Origin: Dendrocalamus latiflorus | Taxonomy: Eukaryota > Streptophyta > Magnoliopsida > Poales > Poaceae | Assembly (NCBI GenBank): GCA_017311315.1 | Contig: CM029644.1 | Span: 24,881,606-24,945,605, forward strand | Length of the DNA stretch: 64,000 bases | Direction of reading: 5' to 3' | In this document: positions 52,401-63,421 of the stretch, one piece after another | How positions within the stretch are numbered: position 1 is the first letter of the stretch | How the letters are laid out: each line of letters opens with the position of its first letter | The notes under the pieces: generated by a model | What the model was told of the DNA's origin: nothing | Seen by the model: only the letters and a program-made list of their open reading frames with translations | Databases searched by the model: none | Made by a program: the position numbers and the translations under genes

Positions 52401-53158
52401 CACTTAGATAAAAATAACTTTAAATTTGGAGTTAAAATAGAATGTAAATTTTTGTGATTAAGTATTGCAAGTGGCAAGAAGAAGATTAAGCATGAGATTC
52501 TTGCACTCCTAGTCTTCTTTGCTTTGTCTATCTATCTATCTTCTTTAAGAATCAAATCACACACCAATTTTTTTCATTAAACCTTTTCTCGTTTGCTACT
52601 GGCAAGGGTTGTTGCTTTTCGATGTGCCTCTCCTTTTCAGATTGTTATATTTCCATGTTAGAATGCGTGTCTCATCTCATCACCTGTCCTTCTCTGGCTT
52701 GTGGCTCGTGCCGTCTTTTGTCACCTTCTTTCCTGCTGTCTCCATTGGAAGATGGAAAGCTGATGCAACAACACTGCAAGTCTGCAAAAACACACATCTT
52801 CATAGCTAGGAAAGGGTGGAACCAAGGAAGGTGTCAAGAGCTCGCTTTGTTTCCCCAATGGCTAAACTTCACATAATTGATGTGAACTTAAACATTGCCA
52901 CAACCTCCCCCAAAGAAGTAAAGAACTCTTTTTTGCTCCCTTCTTTCCATTTCTTGAGCCAGCAGTGGTAGTACTTTGTCTCGGCACAGTGTTTTATACT
53001 TTCATTACTGCTAAAACCTTCAGCCAATTGCTGCAACTTGAACAATACAAAGGGCGTCTAAAAAAGCTGCTTCTTTTCCTGTGGATTTATTTGCAGGTGT
53101 TCCTGGCATGAGGTTGAGGAGAGAGGTAGGAGAAGAAGGGCACCAGGACCAGAGGTGA
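49499..53158 (+). CDS. DUF538 secreted protein, two exons
   Basis: Exon 1 is 49499-50015 and exon 2 is 53097-53158. The donor is caag/gtgag, the acceptor ttgcag/gtg, in phase 1. The spliced product is 192 residues. Residues 1-31 are a signal peptide with a Leu/Ala core and an ALA cleavage site. The DUF538 domain spans about 44-160, with HGLPGGLLP at 52-60 and FDIGYAHKRLSRSLF towards its end. Exon 2 adds a short basic and acidic tail beginning GVPGMRLRRE, as in grass homologues known to me. The molecular function of DUF538 is unsettled; one Arabidopsis member affects trichome development. The chosen ATG begins the signal peptide, and the open frame upstream is low-complexity Ser/Pro from the 5' UTR. 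The 3,081-bp intron is enlarged by a Stowaway and a hAT element. Confidence 0.9.
50350..50365. repeat. Poly-G run in the DUF538 intron
   Basis: Sixteen consecutive g residues, prone to length errors in sequencing. Confidence 0.9.
50726..50934. mobile_element. Stowaway-like MITE in the DUF538 intron, 209 bp
   Basis: The ends ctctctccgtcacgaaa and the complement of caggatagaggga resemble the ctccctccgt repeat of Stowaway (Tc1/mariner) MITEs. Flanking TA dinucleotides lie at 50724-50725 and 50935-50936. Confidence 0.7.
51055..52339. mobile_element. hAT-type element, 1,285 bp, in the DUF538 intron
   Basis: The left end is caagggcagagccaag. The right end, read inward, is caggggcggttaactg. The flanks ggtgtcgg (51047-51054) and ggtgtcgc (52340-52347) match at 7 of 8 bases. 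The layout (AT-rich left part, GC-rich right part 51540-52340) and the right subterminal motif cagggtgggc parallel the element at 154-1641. No transposase is seen. Confidence 0.7.
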
Positions 53159-53593
53159 GGAGAGTGTGAGAGAAGAGACAAGAAGAACGAGACAATGCTG
53201 AGTCAGTTTTCCCCTGTGTAAAATCCGGTGGTGAGAGTGCTGCAACAACTGCTACTGCCTGCAGAGGTTGGAATGTTACTTAAGGGAGATGTGGGTGCTT
53301 GATTTTGCACTTCTTTTTTCTCTTTTTTTTTTGGCCTCCTCTCTTGTTCATGCATCTGTGTGATATTAAGTTTGTCAGTGATGTGTTACAAGCAAGAAAA
53401 AGAACGAGGAAAAAGTGGCTGAGAAGCCAATTGGAGCTGGTGTTTGAGATTCTTCAAGGGATTTTTTTTTGGTGAGCTGAGTTGGTGGTGTGTGTGCCAG
53501 CTCAGCAGGGAGTGAGCTGGGCACAGCAGACAGGTTTGCACCTTGCTTCCCTGCACTGCATGTGAGCTTGTGTTGGCTAGTGGTTGAGTAGAG
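53159..53593. other. 3' UTR and downstream flank of the DUF538 gene
   Basis: Purine- and T-rich transcribed-looking sequence with no further frame. The polyadenylation site is not assigned. Confidence 0.4.
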
Positions 53594-54103
53594 GTGAAAA
53601 GTAGATATGAATTATTCGCATTATACGGTTATCGTATTTAATAGGATATAAATATGGTATAGATTTTTTATCCGATTAACAATTTGTATCCTATCTGTAT
53701 TCGTATTTGAATTTGCATAAAAAAAATATAGATACGAATGTAATATAGAAATTTACCATTTGAAATGTTATTTTAACTAGACTATCCGTATTCGTATTTA
53801 ACGAAGTAATATGTATATTTTTATTATAATACGACTAATTAGTTGGACAAATTTGTTTAATTGAATGTGAATTTGTATTTGTTTAGATGAAGTAAATGAA
53901 TTAGAATGATTAAATGTGATTGTACGAGGATAAAATGTCATTAATATCTTTATACCACATAAGTTATGATGATATCTGGATCCAATCGAATTGAATAGAT
54001 ATTTGATTCAAATTTGTATTCGTTGCAATATTCGATTCGTATTTGTTTATAAATACGAATACGAATGTGGATTGAGCATTATCTAATCTATTTTCACTCC
54101 TAT
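53594..54103. repeat. MITE with gaggtgaaaagtagat ends
   Basis: The left end aggtgaaaagtagatatg and right end atctattttcactcct are inverted. The body repeats tatccgtattcgtattt motifs in both orientations. Ends are approximate. Confidence 0.6.
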
Positions 54104-54156
54104 TTGAGTGCTCCTTGTGCTTCTCCTGCCTACCTAGGATGATGAGATTGAGTACG

Positions 54157-54975
54157 GGGTGTTTGAAACTGCTTTTAGCTTCTTAAATTAGAAAGTCAAA
54201 TATCAAACAAGGATTCTTCAAATGGCTTCTCGAGCCCAAAACCTTGTGTGCGCTATCCACGTTGGTATCTCCGGTGCTATATCCCCCCACCCCTCGCAAT
54301 CACACAATACATGCTACTACAATTACTATTCAACTAGGTCAGGTCAATGGGCTAGTAGTATATAATATAAGAAGATATAGTTCCTTCTATGTCATGGAAA
54401 GGAGGGTGTTTAAAATAGCTTCGGAGGCTAGAAGCTAAATTAAACATCCGGCTTTTTTAAAAACGGCTTTAATTGGATCGAGGTATGTCGTTGTCACATG
54501 CTACATGCCCCAACTATGTTGCCATGCACTCCGTTGTTGCCACGAGCTTCGCCTCTGCCCCATCGGCGTCACCATGCGCTCTGCCATTGGCTAATGGCGT
54601 CGTCACGAGCTCTACCTCCGTCACGGCCAGGACGTCCTCTCTCATTATCGTCCTTCTTGACATCGGTCTCCTGCACTAGATTTGATAGCCTCTACGCTAA
54701 GTCCCGTGAGGGTGAGGCCAGATCCGTCGTCCCAACGACCTAGGAGGCCATAGAGAGCACACACCAGACGGCAATGGCAGGGACATTTGCTATGGTTTTT
54801 TTTAATTTCTTCTTGCAACTTGTTGAACGGGGGCAATTTAATCAGCTCAGCTAAAAGTTAAAAGGTCCAGCAGAATCCGACATCTCTCATTTCCAATCAC
54901 TTCTACTTCTAGCCACTATTATTTTAAAGCGAAAAGCTCGGTCAAAAAGCTAGAAGCTCTAGTTGTTTCAAACGT
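54157..54975. repeat. Non-autonomous DNA element with gtgtttgaaact ends
   Basis: The left end ggtgtttgaaactgctttta and the complement of the right end ctagttgtttcaaacgtcc are inverted. aagctagaagct motifs lie inside both ends. The interior 54470-54830 has no recognised gene. Confidence 0.55.
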
Positions 54976-55403
54976 CCATACGTGATGCGCATGTCTTAAT
55001 GAAGGTATCTGTCAATCAATCTATTAGCACTCGCTTTACTACCAAAAGAAACACATAAAAAAGAGAAGAATTCAATGGGAAAGAGATCAGGCCAGGAGAT
55101 GGCTCGCTTCTTCAAGCCTCCAGCCAACGAGAAAGCCGCTACAATATAGGAATTGTACGATGAGGGGATTGAATGGAAACCGATGTGCATTTTGTTTTTT
55201 TTATCTCGTACGTGTCTCCTCTCTTCATCTCTTCGCTGTTCTTTTCGCTTTAATATGCGTTCATATGGATGCGAGAAGATTTGATCGAAAAGCGATCGCA
55301 TGAATCCCTTCTTTGACAGGGTTACGCACTTGCAACTGTTGCTGTGGTTTCGTCGGGTCTCTCTTTCGGTGCTTTACCGTAGCCATGGAAAGCGAGTCTT
55401 GTT
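54976..55403. other. Intergenic stretch, no recognised feature
   Basis: No supported gene, RNA or repeat. Confidence 0.3.
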
Positions 55404-55406
55404 TTA

Positions 55407-55627
55407 GGGCCTCTTTGTGTCAGCTGTAGATTCTGAGAAGTAGCTGATGAGTATTCAGCTAGTCAGAATCTGGAGGAACTGGATAACCCTAGCTTCTGGC
55501 TACTAGTTCATTTTCTGGATTCTGCAGCTTCCGGCTACTTAGAATCTGGATGAAAATCTAGACTGTTTGAGGGAGCTGCAGATTCTAGGAGTAGCTGCAA
55601 CTGCCAGAAGTTGAAACAAACATGACC
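55407..55627. mobile_element. Tourist-like MITE, 221 bp
   Basis: The ends gggcctctttgtgtcag and the complement of gaaacaaacatgacc are inverted repeats, with TSD tta at 55404-55406 and 55628-55630. Confidence 0.75.
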
Positions 55628-56044
55628 TTAGATTCAGACTCAGGTGATGAACTTTCCGTTGCTACGTCAGCTGGTGCTCAGTTAGAAAGGCGGTACTAAC
55701 GGCAAAGGGCGGAGAGAAGCCAGTGGTTGGAGAAATCTACGTTGGATTACACATGCATTTTGAATCTTTGATACGACGCGGAGAAATCTATGCTCAAACC
55801 CGGTCACCCGAATACGAAGTGTTTCAAAATTGGAAGCTACTACTGGACCGTATACCACCCAAATCAAATCGAAGGCAGCAGAGGAAAAGAGAGGAGCTAG
55901 CTAACGCTGTACTGTTAGAAGCACTTCCAACGGTATATCAAAGTTTTATGAAGTTTCACACACCGCCGCAAGTTACATGTAAATTTCAGCGATGCAACAA
56001 GTTTCATAGAAGTTTCAAGTTTAAAAGCTAGAAGTTCTAACCAC

Positions 56045-56570
56045 TCGTTGCTTTCAAAAATACAAATTTCTTGAGGTTTTATGTTCTAAAAATGCAAGTT
56101 TCATATGGTTTTTATGAGCTTCTATGTTCCAAAACGCAGAGATTTTATGTTCTAAATTGCAAGTTTCATGAGATTTTATATTCCAAAATGCACATTCATA
56201 AGTTTTATGAGGTTTCATGTTCCAAAATACAAATTTTATATGAGTTCTATGAGGTTCTATATTCCAAAACGCAAAATTTCTGGTGGTTTCACGTTTGAAA
56301 ATGCAAGTTTCATGATGCTTCGTATTCCAAGATGCAAGATTCACGAGTTCTATGAGGTTTCATATTCTAAAACACAAAATTTCAGGTGGCTTGATGTTCT
56401 AAACTGCAAGTTTTATAAGGTTTCATATTTTATATGAGTTTTGCTCTAAAACACAAAGTTACAGGTGGTTTCATGTTTCAAATTGTAAGTTTTATGCAAG
56501 TTCGTGTAAGTTTCATGAGGTGTCATGTTCTAAAATGCAAAAGTTTTAACATATTTTCGTGAGTTTCAGG
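56045..56570. repeat. Degenerate minisatellite, about 35-45 bp units
   Basis: The unit motif tgaggtttcatgttccaaaa followed by tgcaagttt recurs about a dozen times with drift. It opens short frames on both strands (FWNI-type repeats) that are by-products. Confidence 0.8.
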
Positions 56571-57856
56571 AGAAAAACAAAGCAATATGCTATTTCAATG
56601 CAAAATAAAAAAATCAAAATAAGATTACAAGAGTGTGCAAAATTTCCACAAATTTAAAAAATCCAAAGCTTTAAAGAGATGCAACAAATTCAGCTAGGAA
56701 ACAGCGACGTCACCTTAAGTAGGCTTGGGATTTGTGACTGCCATGAAGCTCGCTAGCCCCATTGCCCACAACAACCGCGCTTGCTCACCAGCACACCAGC
56801 TCTCACGCAACCACCATGGTTGCTTGCCACTCACAGGTGCTTCATGCGTGGTCACAGTGCTAAGATCAGTGGTGTTTAGGTTGGGTTCGTGCAGCGTGAC
56901 GACCAAGCTCGCTGACAGTGGTCGCTCTCCTTCCTTTTTGCTGCGCTCCTCACATGCTCGGGTTATAGGTGGAATCAACCATGGATGGAGAGAGCAAGCC
57001 ACAGAGGAGATGAGACTTTGTATAAGTCCAAACCAAATGAGTGGATGAGAATGAGTGCATCTGGGTGCTTTGGTCGTGCCCACCGTAGTCTAAACTAAAT
57101 GAGTGGATGAGAAACGATATCGTATCGAGCGGTTGTAAGGTTATTTAATTGTTCAATCCAACGATGAGAACATATCCCGTTGTAAAGGCATCTCACGATA
57201 TACTGTTTCGTAGCATTTTCGACAGGAAAACACCCATCTCCACTACCTGCAGTAGTCACCTCCATCGTGGTGGCCTTGCCACCCCGCCGCCTCGTTAGAA
57301 ACCTAACACGACATATGGGTAGTCACTGTCGCCTTACTGTTCTACCACCTCCCTAAAACCTAAATCGACTCTTGAGTCATCGACTCATCGTTGATCACCC
57401 TTAGACTCTGTCCACTGCATGCTATCATTGCCATGATCGCTGGTGCTATCAAGGTCTTCCAGCCATCTGAGATTCTAAGGCCTTGTTCAAAAGTGACGTG
57501 ACTTTTAGTTTTTTGCTATGGCTTTTAGATGATTACAAGAGATTGAGAGAGTAAAAGACACCTTCGTTGAGAAGCCACTCCATTCTAAGCAGTTCCTATA
57601 GTGACTTCTATAAACAGCTTATGGAAACCATCTTAAGAAGCCATTCCGTTTAAAAGTCAGAAGTTATTTAAAACAGGACCAGCTCGTGGCCTCCAGTAGG
57701 TCGCTGGACATGGCCTCCGGTTGCAGGTGAGGGTTTAGGTAGGGCCACAGGGGAGTGATGTGGTTGTTGGGTAATTGTCCAGTTTGTTTGCTTCTAAATG
57801 GTAAATACGGTTTAATTGTTTTTAAATATGAGCTACTGGAGCTTAGTGTCGAGCCT
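56571..57856. other. Intergenic, with one worn MITE
   Basis: 56700-57090 opens overlapping frames without domains. About 57480-57672 carries inverted cttgttcaaaagtgac and ttaaaacaggacc ends, a decayed MITE. Nothing else was recognised. Confidence 0.35.
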
Positions 57857-57953
57857 GTTCTTTTAGGTTGTGGCTTGTGGCTTTTAACTATGACTTATTG
57901 ATCTAATAAATAATAATTGTTAAAAGAAGTCAAAGCCAAAAAAAAAGGCCTAA
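57857..57953. repeat. Small MITE of the cctgttctttt family
   Basis: The start gcctgttcttttaggttg and the end gtcaaagccaaaaaaaaagg are weak inverted repeats. It resembles 61295-61393. Confidence 0.45.
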
Positions 57954-58089
57954 ACCATCAACTTGTCAAATAGCAAAGCAATGATAACCACTAAGAGGTT
58001 AGCTAAATACATTCATAAAACCCATTGTAGCTATTTTACCCAAAAAAAAACACTCCAACAGTATGTCTATCTCGTTTCCTATTATTCCC

Positions 58090-58790
58090 CGCGAGCTATC
58101 CCGTTCTTCTCGCTTGCTATGTTTCCCGAGCGACATCAGCGTGCTATCCGCGGCGCCCATGGACTCCCGCGCGCGGGCTTTTCCTCTCCCGCGCTAGATT
58201 TCCTTCTCCGCGCGCCAGCCTCTCCCGCGTGCGGCCCCTTCCCGTGCTCCCCTTTTCCTTCCCATCCGGCGCTGCTTCTTCTCGCCTTTTCCCCTTTTCC
58301 CCTCTCGCGCAGCCGTCGCCGCTCGGCCCGCCTCCGCCGCTCGGTCCGCCTCCCGTGCCGCCGCCGTCGCCCGGAGGGTCTCCTCCCGCACTGCCGGTTC
58401 CGTGCTCAGAGATCCCCGACGGCCGCCGCTCCAGATCCGCCTCCGGCTGGGCCACCTCCGCCGCGTCGTCGCCGCATCCACCGCAGGGTCCGCCTCCGCC
58501 CGAGCCGCTGCCGCAGTCGCCCGCTCCGCCGGCCGCTCCGCCCTGCTTCCGCCGCCCGGATCCAATCCGAACCGGCCGCCGCTCAGCCGCCCGCTCCACC
58601 TCCACTGCCCAGATCCGGTCCGCATCGGCCGCCGCTCTTCGCCGCCGCCGGTCGCCGTGGGTCGCCAGAACCGCCGGCCGTCGTTGCTCGTCGCCACCGC
58701 CAAGCCGCTCCTCCGCCCGGAGCCGCCGCCGCCGCCGGTCCTCCAGCCGTTGTTCTGGAGGCTTGCATCTGGTGTACAGAAGCAGGTCTG
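58090..58790. repeat. GC-rich exon-1-like block in the Pack-PIF element
   Basis: C-rich on the plus strand, open in several frames on both strands, with Pro/Arg/Ala-rich low-complexity translations. A plausible reading is a captured 5' UTR plus transit-peptide exon, but no domain supports a CDS. Confidence 0.4.
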
Positions 58791-58957
58791 CTCTGTGTTT
58801 TTTAATTCGGTTTGAGAAATAGTGTTTGGGAGTGTAAATATGTACTCGCATAAGCTTGGCATGTGATGTTTGGTGGCAATTGTGCAGGTCTAAGGCGAGA
58901 TTGGCAATTGGGGGTATCGCCGGTGCGCTTGCGGATGCCGATGAAGCAATAAGATAG

Positions 58958-59073
58958 CTCCCAAATTTCCTCAGGTATCACTTCACTTGTAAATTAAACT
59001 CCTTGTTCATATTACTCCCAAATTTCATCAGGTGTCACTTCACTTGTAAATTAAACTCCTTGTCTTGTTCATT
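58958..59073. repeat. 57-bp tandem duplication before the RIBA exon
   Basis: ctcccaaatttcctcaggt to about 59014 is repeated as ctcccaaatttcatcaggt from 59015, with few changes and a small insertion. Confidence 0.85.
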
Positions 59074-59077
59074 ACAG

Positions 59078-59231
59078 ATCCTGCGAATCAATTGCATTCA
59101 TGATCAGAAATGGTTCTGGGATCATCTCAGTGGGCATGAACGAAGAGGACCTAACAAGATTGATGATTCCTATGATGTCTCCTATTACAGAAATCCAGGA
59201 CATTTCAGCTGCCGCTTCCACAGTGACAGTG
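59078..59231 (+). pseudogene. RIBA-like exon (3,4-dihydroxy-2-butanone 4-phosphate synthase domain)
   Basis: 154 bp with intact splice signals: acceptor attacag before it and donor gtaata after it. The frame starting with tcc at 59079 gives 51 residues including AFMIRNGSGIISVGM and AAASTVTV. This matches the DHBP synthase domain of plant RIBA proteins, the plastid enzymes that start riboflavin synthesis. The next exon expected in RIBA (with the GVSAADRA-type motif) is not found downstream, and no complete upstream part is seen, so this is a captured fragment. Best resemblance is to RIBA3-type sequences (from memory). Confidence 0.75.
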
Positions 59232-60210
59232 GTAATAATCTATTGTTTAATAGCCTTTCCAAGCACTAGATGATCTACAACCCAGAGCCTTTCCATGATT
59301 CAGGTATAGAAGAAAAGGGAGAAGCTGGATGATGCAAAACATATACGAACTGAGCCTAAAATTGTTGTTTCAGGCAATAAACACACTTCGTTTCAGGAGT
59401 GGCAGCAAGCACAAAAACCTGCCAATCAAAGTATCATATGGTAATGTGCTGAGGACCATACTTCATTTGCGACCTGCTTGTAGTTTGTAATTTTACCTGC
59501 AGCTGTATCTATTGTCATCATGTACAGGGTTTTTACTTTTATCATCATGTACAGGCTATCTATTGACAAACTGGAGGGAAGTCTCCTAGGCAACATCTTG
59601 GTGCAAGGATTCAGGGTTGTAGTACTATATACATGTTTCAGATAATTTTCTTTTGTCCAAAGATATTCTACTTGATAGAAGGATCCGTTGCTTTTTGTGT
59701 TGACTGCTGAACATTACTGCTAGCTATGTTTGTGCTTATTTCTACTAGAATCGCCCCCCAAGAGGAAGCTGACAGTAGACACAATCTTCTAATGAATTCT
59801 TTGTGCTGTGTATATAGCGTTTTTTGTTGGTTAGATAAGATAGTGCTGATGTTATCGTATCTGTTGTGTAGCCTCTATCTGAATGTAGTTGTTGAATCGA
59901 GGTTACAGGAAGTAAACTGCTACAACAATGCTGCTGTTGTTGTAAGCTAGCATTACCCAAATTATTCATAAATCATGATCGATATCAAACTAATTAGCGA
60001 ATGAATAGTATACTTGTTTTATACATAAATCATGATCGATATCAAGCTAATCATGATCTTAATGCCAACGACAAATGAAATCAATCATTAATAATATTAT
60101 TGTATAAATCTGGATAATTTTGCCACAGGTGCTCAATAAGGTCGGCTTGAAGTTGAGTGTGCGTTTCCTTGTCCTTGATGTTCTTGTAATTTTGAATAAA
60201 AGCATCGAGT

Positions 60211-60676
60211 TCAGGTACCAGCCACAACCTTCTGCAAACATGACAGTCCTAGGGTACCAGTTGCATTCCTCTTCTGCACAAAATAGTCGTCATGCTCCTC
60301 AACAGCATTCATTATGCGGACAAACACGTGACACCTCATTCGAAATCTGTGCCAGAAGACAAATTAATTAGGTAAAATTGAGCGCATATACAAAATATAA
60401 GTAAAAAGAATATGGGGTACGTACAAACCTACGCCTGAAATAGTTTGGCCCGTATGTAGGATCATCCGAAAAATAGTCTTGATAAAGTCTCAAGTGCCCT
60501 GACTGCCTATCACGATTCAATACGCGATGTCCCTCAACAGAACCACAATGATATGGTTCATTGCCAATGTCTGTTGCTACTATGTGGGCAGCAGCAACAT
60601 ATAATTCATCATCATCGTCCGAAGACGATGAATCCATCACTTCATTCAATAGGTTGAACTCATCTTCAGAATCCAT
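60211..60676 (-). pseudogene. PIF/Harbinger transposase (HARBI1/ALP1-like) remnant
   Basis: Exon 1 is 60429-60676 on the minus strand, beginning MDSEDE, with an acidic stretch, then RDRQSGHLRLYQDYFSDDP and YFRRR. A donor gtttgt and an acceptor ggcacag join it in frame to exon 2 (60346 down to 60214), which reads FRMR and EEHDDYFVQKRNATGTLG. These are the N-terminal parts of plant PIF-type nuclease/transposase proteins. The catalytic DDE half is missing and a stop follows at 60211-60213, so it is inactive. Its presence in an element with PIF-type ends fits a decayed autonomous parent. Confidence 0.85.
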
Positions 60677-61294
60677 TACACACCGAGAGTGCAACCGAGA
60701 GCGCTGAAGCCTGAAGCCTGAAGTTCACCGGCGGTCGGACCGGAAGAACGCCGGCGGTCAGACCGGGCGAACAGCGGTTGAACCGGATGAAGAACAGCGG
60801 TCGGACCTCCGTCTGCTATAGCTTTTCTTCGCAATTCAGAAAACTGTACACAAGATGCAAAGCAATGCTTTTTGGTTGGGGTGATTTGGTTCCCCGTTTT
60901 CTATTCAATTTATAGTATCAGCAGTACGAATCATGATCAAATATGGATCATGTTCCCAACTACAAATCGGAATCGGAAACAAAACTCCTACAGGACTCTT
61001 TGATGACGTCTTTGGCGAAGTTGCAATTTGCTTGGCTTCCGAAAGCTCTTTTACCAATTCGAATCACGGACGAACACAAAACCGAATCGGAAACAAAACT
61101 GATGTTACAGCACTCGGAAGTTGTAGCCATGGGCGAACGTCTTTGATGATGTGGCTGATTTAAATATAGACAAGAAAAAATTTTAGCTAGGCTGTTGTAG
61201 CACCCTTCTTTTTTGGGGAGTTTTCTATTTTACATGATGGCTAAATCAAAGCATTTAGCATTTATTTTTAGCTAACCTCTTGGAGTTGCTCTAA

Positions 61295-61393
61295 GCCTGT
61301 TCTTTTTTACTTTTTAACCAGCTTTTAGGTTTATGTTCTTTTAACAATCACTATTCATTAGATTACTAAGTTGTAACACAAAAGAACACCCCG
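61295..61393. repeat. Small MITE of the cctgttctttt family
   Basis: gcctgttctttttt at the left and caaaagaacacccc at the right are inverted. It abuts the right TSD of the Pack-PIF element. Confidence 0.5.
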
Positions 61394-61689
61394 TAGCCTG
61401 GTTTCCCACACCATCCAGCACCCATTCTTCACCTTTCCGGGTTTCCATATTTGCAGTTTGTAGAGTTGTAGAATGCTAACCCCCTCCTCCCTCGTTATAA
61501 TATGGTTTCCTAATGTCATGTGCATACACACGCTAAATAATTCTGTCCACCGTTGGCGCATGCTGCTAGGGACCCTGGACCAAACCAACCTGAGGCAGAG
61601 TCCTTCAAAACCCCTCCCAACATATGAATGCCAAAAAGGGAACGGACAAATGATTCAGGCTGGAGCTCGTGCTGCAGCACAACACCATC
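61394..61689. other. Short intergenic stretch
   Basis: No supported feature. Confidence 0.3.
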
Positions 61690-61900
61690 AGGCCTGTTCT
61701 TTTTGATTTAGCTTATAGTTTTTAGCTACGACTTATACCTTTTGGACTGTTTATAAGGAAGAGTACAGAGAAATAGAAATCTCGTGTACGATTTTGACCG
61801 ATATAAATAAAATTGTTATAACAACTTGAAAGATACTTCGTTTGAAAACTAATTACTGTAGAAAAGCTGAAAAATAACTTTTAAAAACTGAAAAGAGGAG
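61690..61900. repeat. MITE of the ggcctgttctttt family
   Basis: It starts ggcctgttctttttg and contains gaccgatataaataaaat and aactaattactgtag, as in 40845-41025. The right end aactgaaaagaggag is decayed. Confidence 0.55.
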
Positions 61901-63082
61901 GGCTAAGTACCGGCTTATAGCAGAGCCTGGTTGGTTTGGTGACCCAAGCAAAGCTTACACAAAAAGCTCACTAGCGATACAAACCGCTGGAAAACCAAAA
62001 AGCCAAGGCAGCCCAGAAAGCACGGCGGTGGAGGCGAGAACCATCATGGCATCACAACGCACCAGATGAGACCAAAGGGAAAAGACACAAAAAAAAGAGC
62101 ATCGACGTCCAAAAATCTGTACAAAAACATCTCGCGCAACCACCAGATCAGAACAAAAACTAATGCCTGTACCTCGGCCCATTCCGCCACTAACCACCCT
62201 GCATTACTTTCTCAGGCACATTATAACAATCTGGACGGCACTCGACCGGTGGGTGGTATATTCCCGCCGCTGCTCGCTGAAGATGCCCCAGCGATACGCG
62301 ACGGAGCACACTCTTCCACATGCAACGCATTTCATCATCAGTCTCACACAAATGACTATTGGTTCAGGTAACAAGCGCGACGTACGGGAGGTAGCTACAT
62401 ACAATTCTACAGTAAACAGCGACAACGCGCTTTGGAACTGGGAGTAAATACAGAAGTTCACATCCATCTTTACAGGCAGTGTCTGGTAATATTATCTGCG
62501 ATATGGAAGTTCAGTCTCACAGAGCGCTCTCTAGCTCGGCATTACAAACAAATCAAGGTTGTACAGAAAGGGTAGGGCAGAGGTGGACGGGCCTCAGAAT
62601 CTCAGAAGTCTGTGTAAGAATTAAACTTATATTTTGCGGAACTTTGCAGCACTTATATGATTAAACAAAACATCACTGCTTCTATTAAAATACACAAACT
62701 AACCTTGCTCGGTGTTCGGAATCTGCATGATGTCTTTCTTCTTCTCTACCTTTCATTTCAATATATTCTTTTGATAGATAAAGAATAAGAATGTGTGTTG
62801 ATAGATAACGAATGTGTGTTTCTTAGTTGTGTTGTATCCCCAAAAGAGATGATGGAGGCATGGAGCAGTCCATTTATAGCATATAATCAGATGCTGTTGT
62901 CAGCCGTTCATGCGAACCGACGCTGCTGCTCGCGAAAGCCTCCTCCCACACTGGCCGTTGCTCGCGAAAGCCTCCCGCTGGCTGCTACGCAAGTGCTATT
63001 GGCATGCAACTGCACTGCTGCGCTGCTGACTAAGAAAAGCCATTAGTTGCTAGTGGCTGTTGAAGTATGCGATGCAATTAAT
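61901..63082. other. Intergenic stretch, no supported gene
   Basis: Frames of 80-100 codons at 61955-62467 lie on both strands and overlap. A 3' end of a transcript is possible but not supported. gctcgcgaaagcctcc is repeated at 62928 and 62961. Confidence 0.3.
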
Positions 63083-63170
63083 GCTATGATACCAACTTCT
63101 AATACTAGAATCAATCTAATAAAATTACATAGGCCATAAAAGATCAAATTAATCTTACAATCTCCTACTT
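63083..63170 (-). mobile_element. PPT - short LTR - PBS arrangement (TRIM-like remnant)
   Basis: On the minus strand a PPT-like aagtaggagat (63160-63170) is followed by TGTAAGATT (LTR start at 63159). About 65 bp later comes TGGTATCATAGC (63083-63094), a one-mismatch initiator-Met PBS. An LTR with PPT on one side and PBS on the other fits two tandem copies sharing an LTR, or a very small TRIM/SMART-type element. Confidence 0.45.
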
Positions 63171-63331
63171 GGCCAATGTAATGGTTTGATAATTTACTAA
63201 TAAATTTAAGTGCACACTATACAGTAAATTTATCAAGCCATTCTTTTCATTAATTTAAATTGCGAGGATCATGGCAGTTTCAAGTCTACATTGACAAGAT
63301 TCCTTCTATATATCACACATAACTTAAAGCA

Positions 63332-63332
<1 letters not shown>

Positions 63333-63404
<72 letters not shown>
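63333..63404. repeat. (TA)n(TG)n microsatellite
   Basis: About 20 bp of ta followed by about 50 bp of tg. Confidence 0.97.
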
Positions 63405-63405
<1 letters not shown>

Positions 63406-63421
63406 ATGGATATTAAGGCGT

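Larger units (their letters stand above)
57983..61291. mobile_element. PIF/Harbinger-type element with captured RIBA exon and transposase remnant, 3.3 kb
   Basis: The left end gataaccactaagaggttag and the inward-read right end gagcaactccaagaggttag match at most positions. The similarity continues as gctaaa and, further in, cccaaaaaa. The right flank is taa and the left TSD has decayed. Contents: a GC-rich block (58090-58790), a RIBA exon (59078-59231) on the plus strand and a PIF-type transposase remnant (60211-60676) on the minus strand. Confidence 0.7.

Noticed and set aside
58144..58862. Frames of 197-280 codons in the GC-rich block of the RIBA-carrying element
   Set aside because: Several frames on both strands are open at once, with low-complexity content. 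A transit-peptide exon is possible but cannot be chosen from sequence alone.
61955..62467. Possible 3' end of a minus-strand gene
   Set aside because: Transcript-like composition, but no exon, splice site or domain could be assigned.
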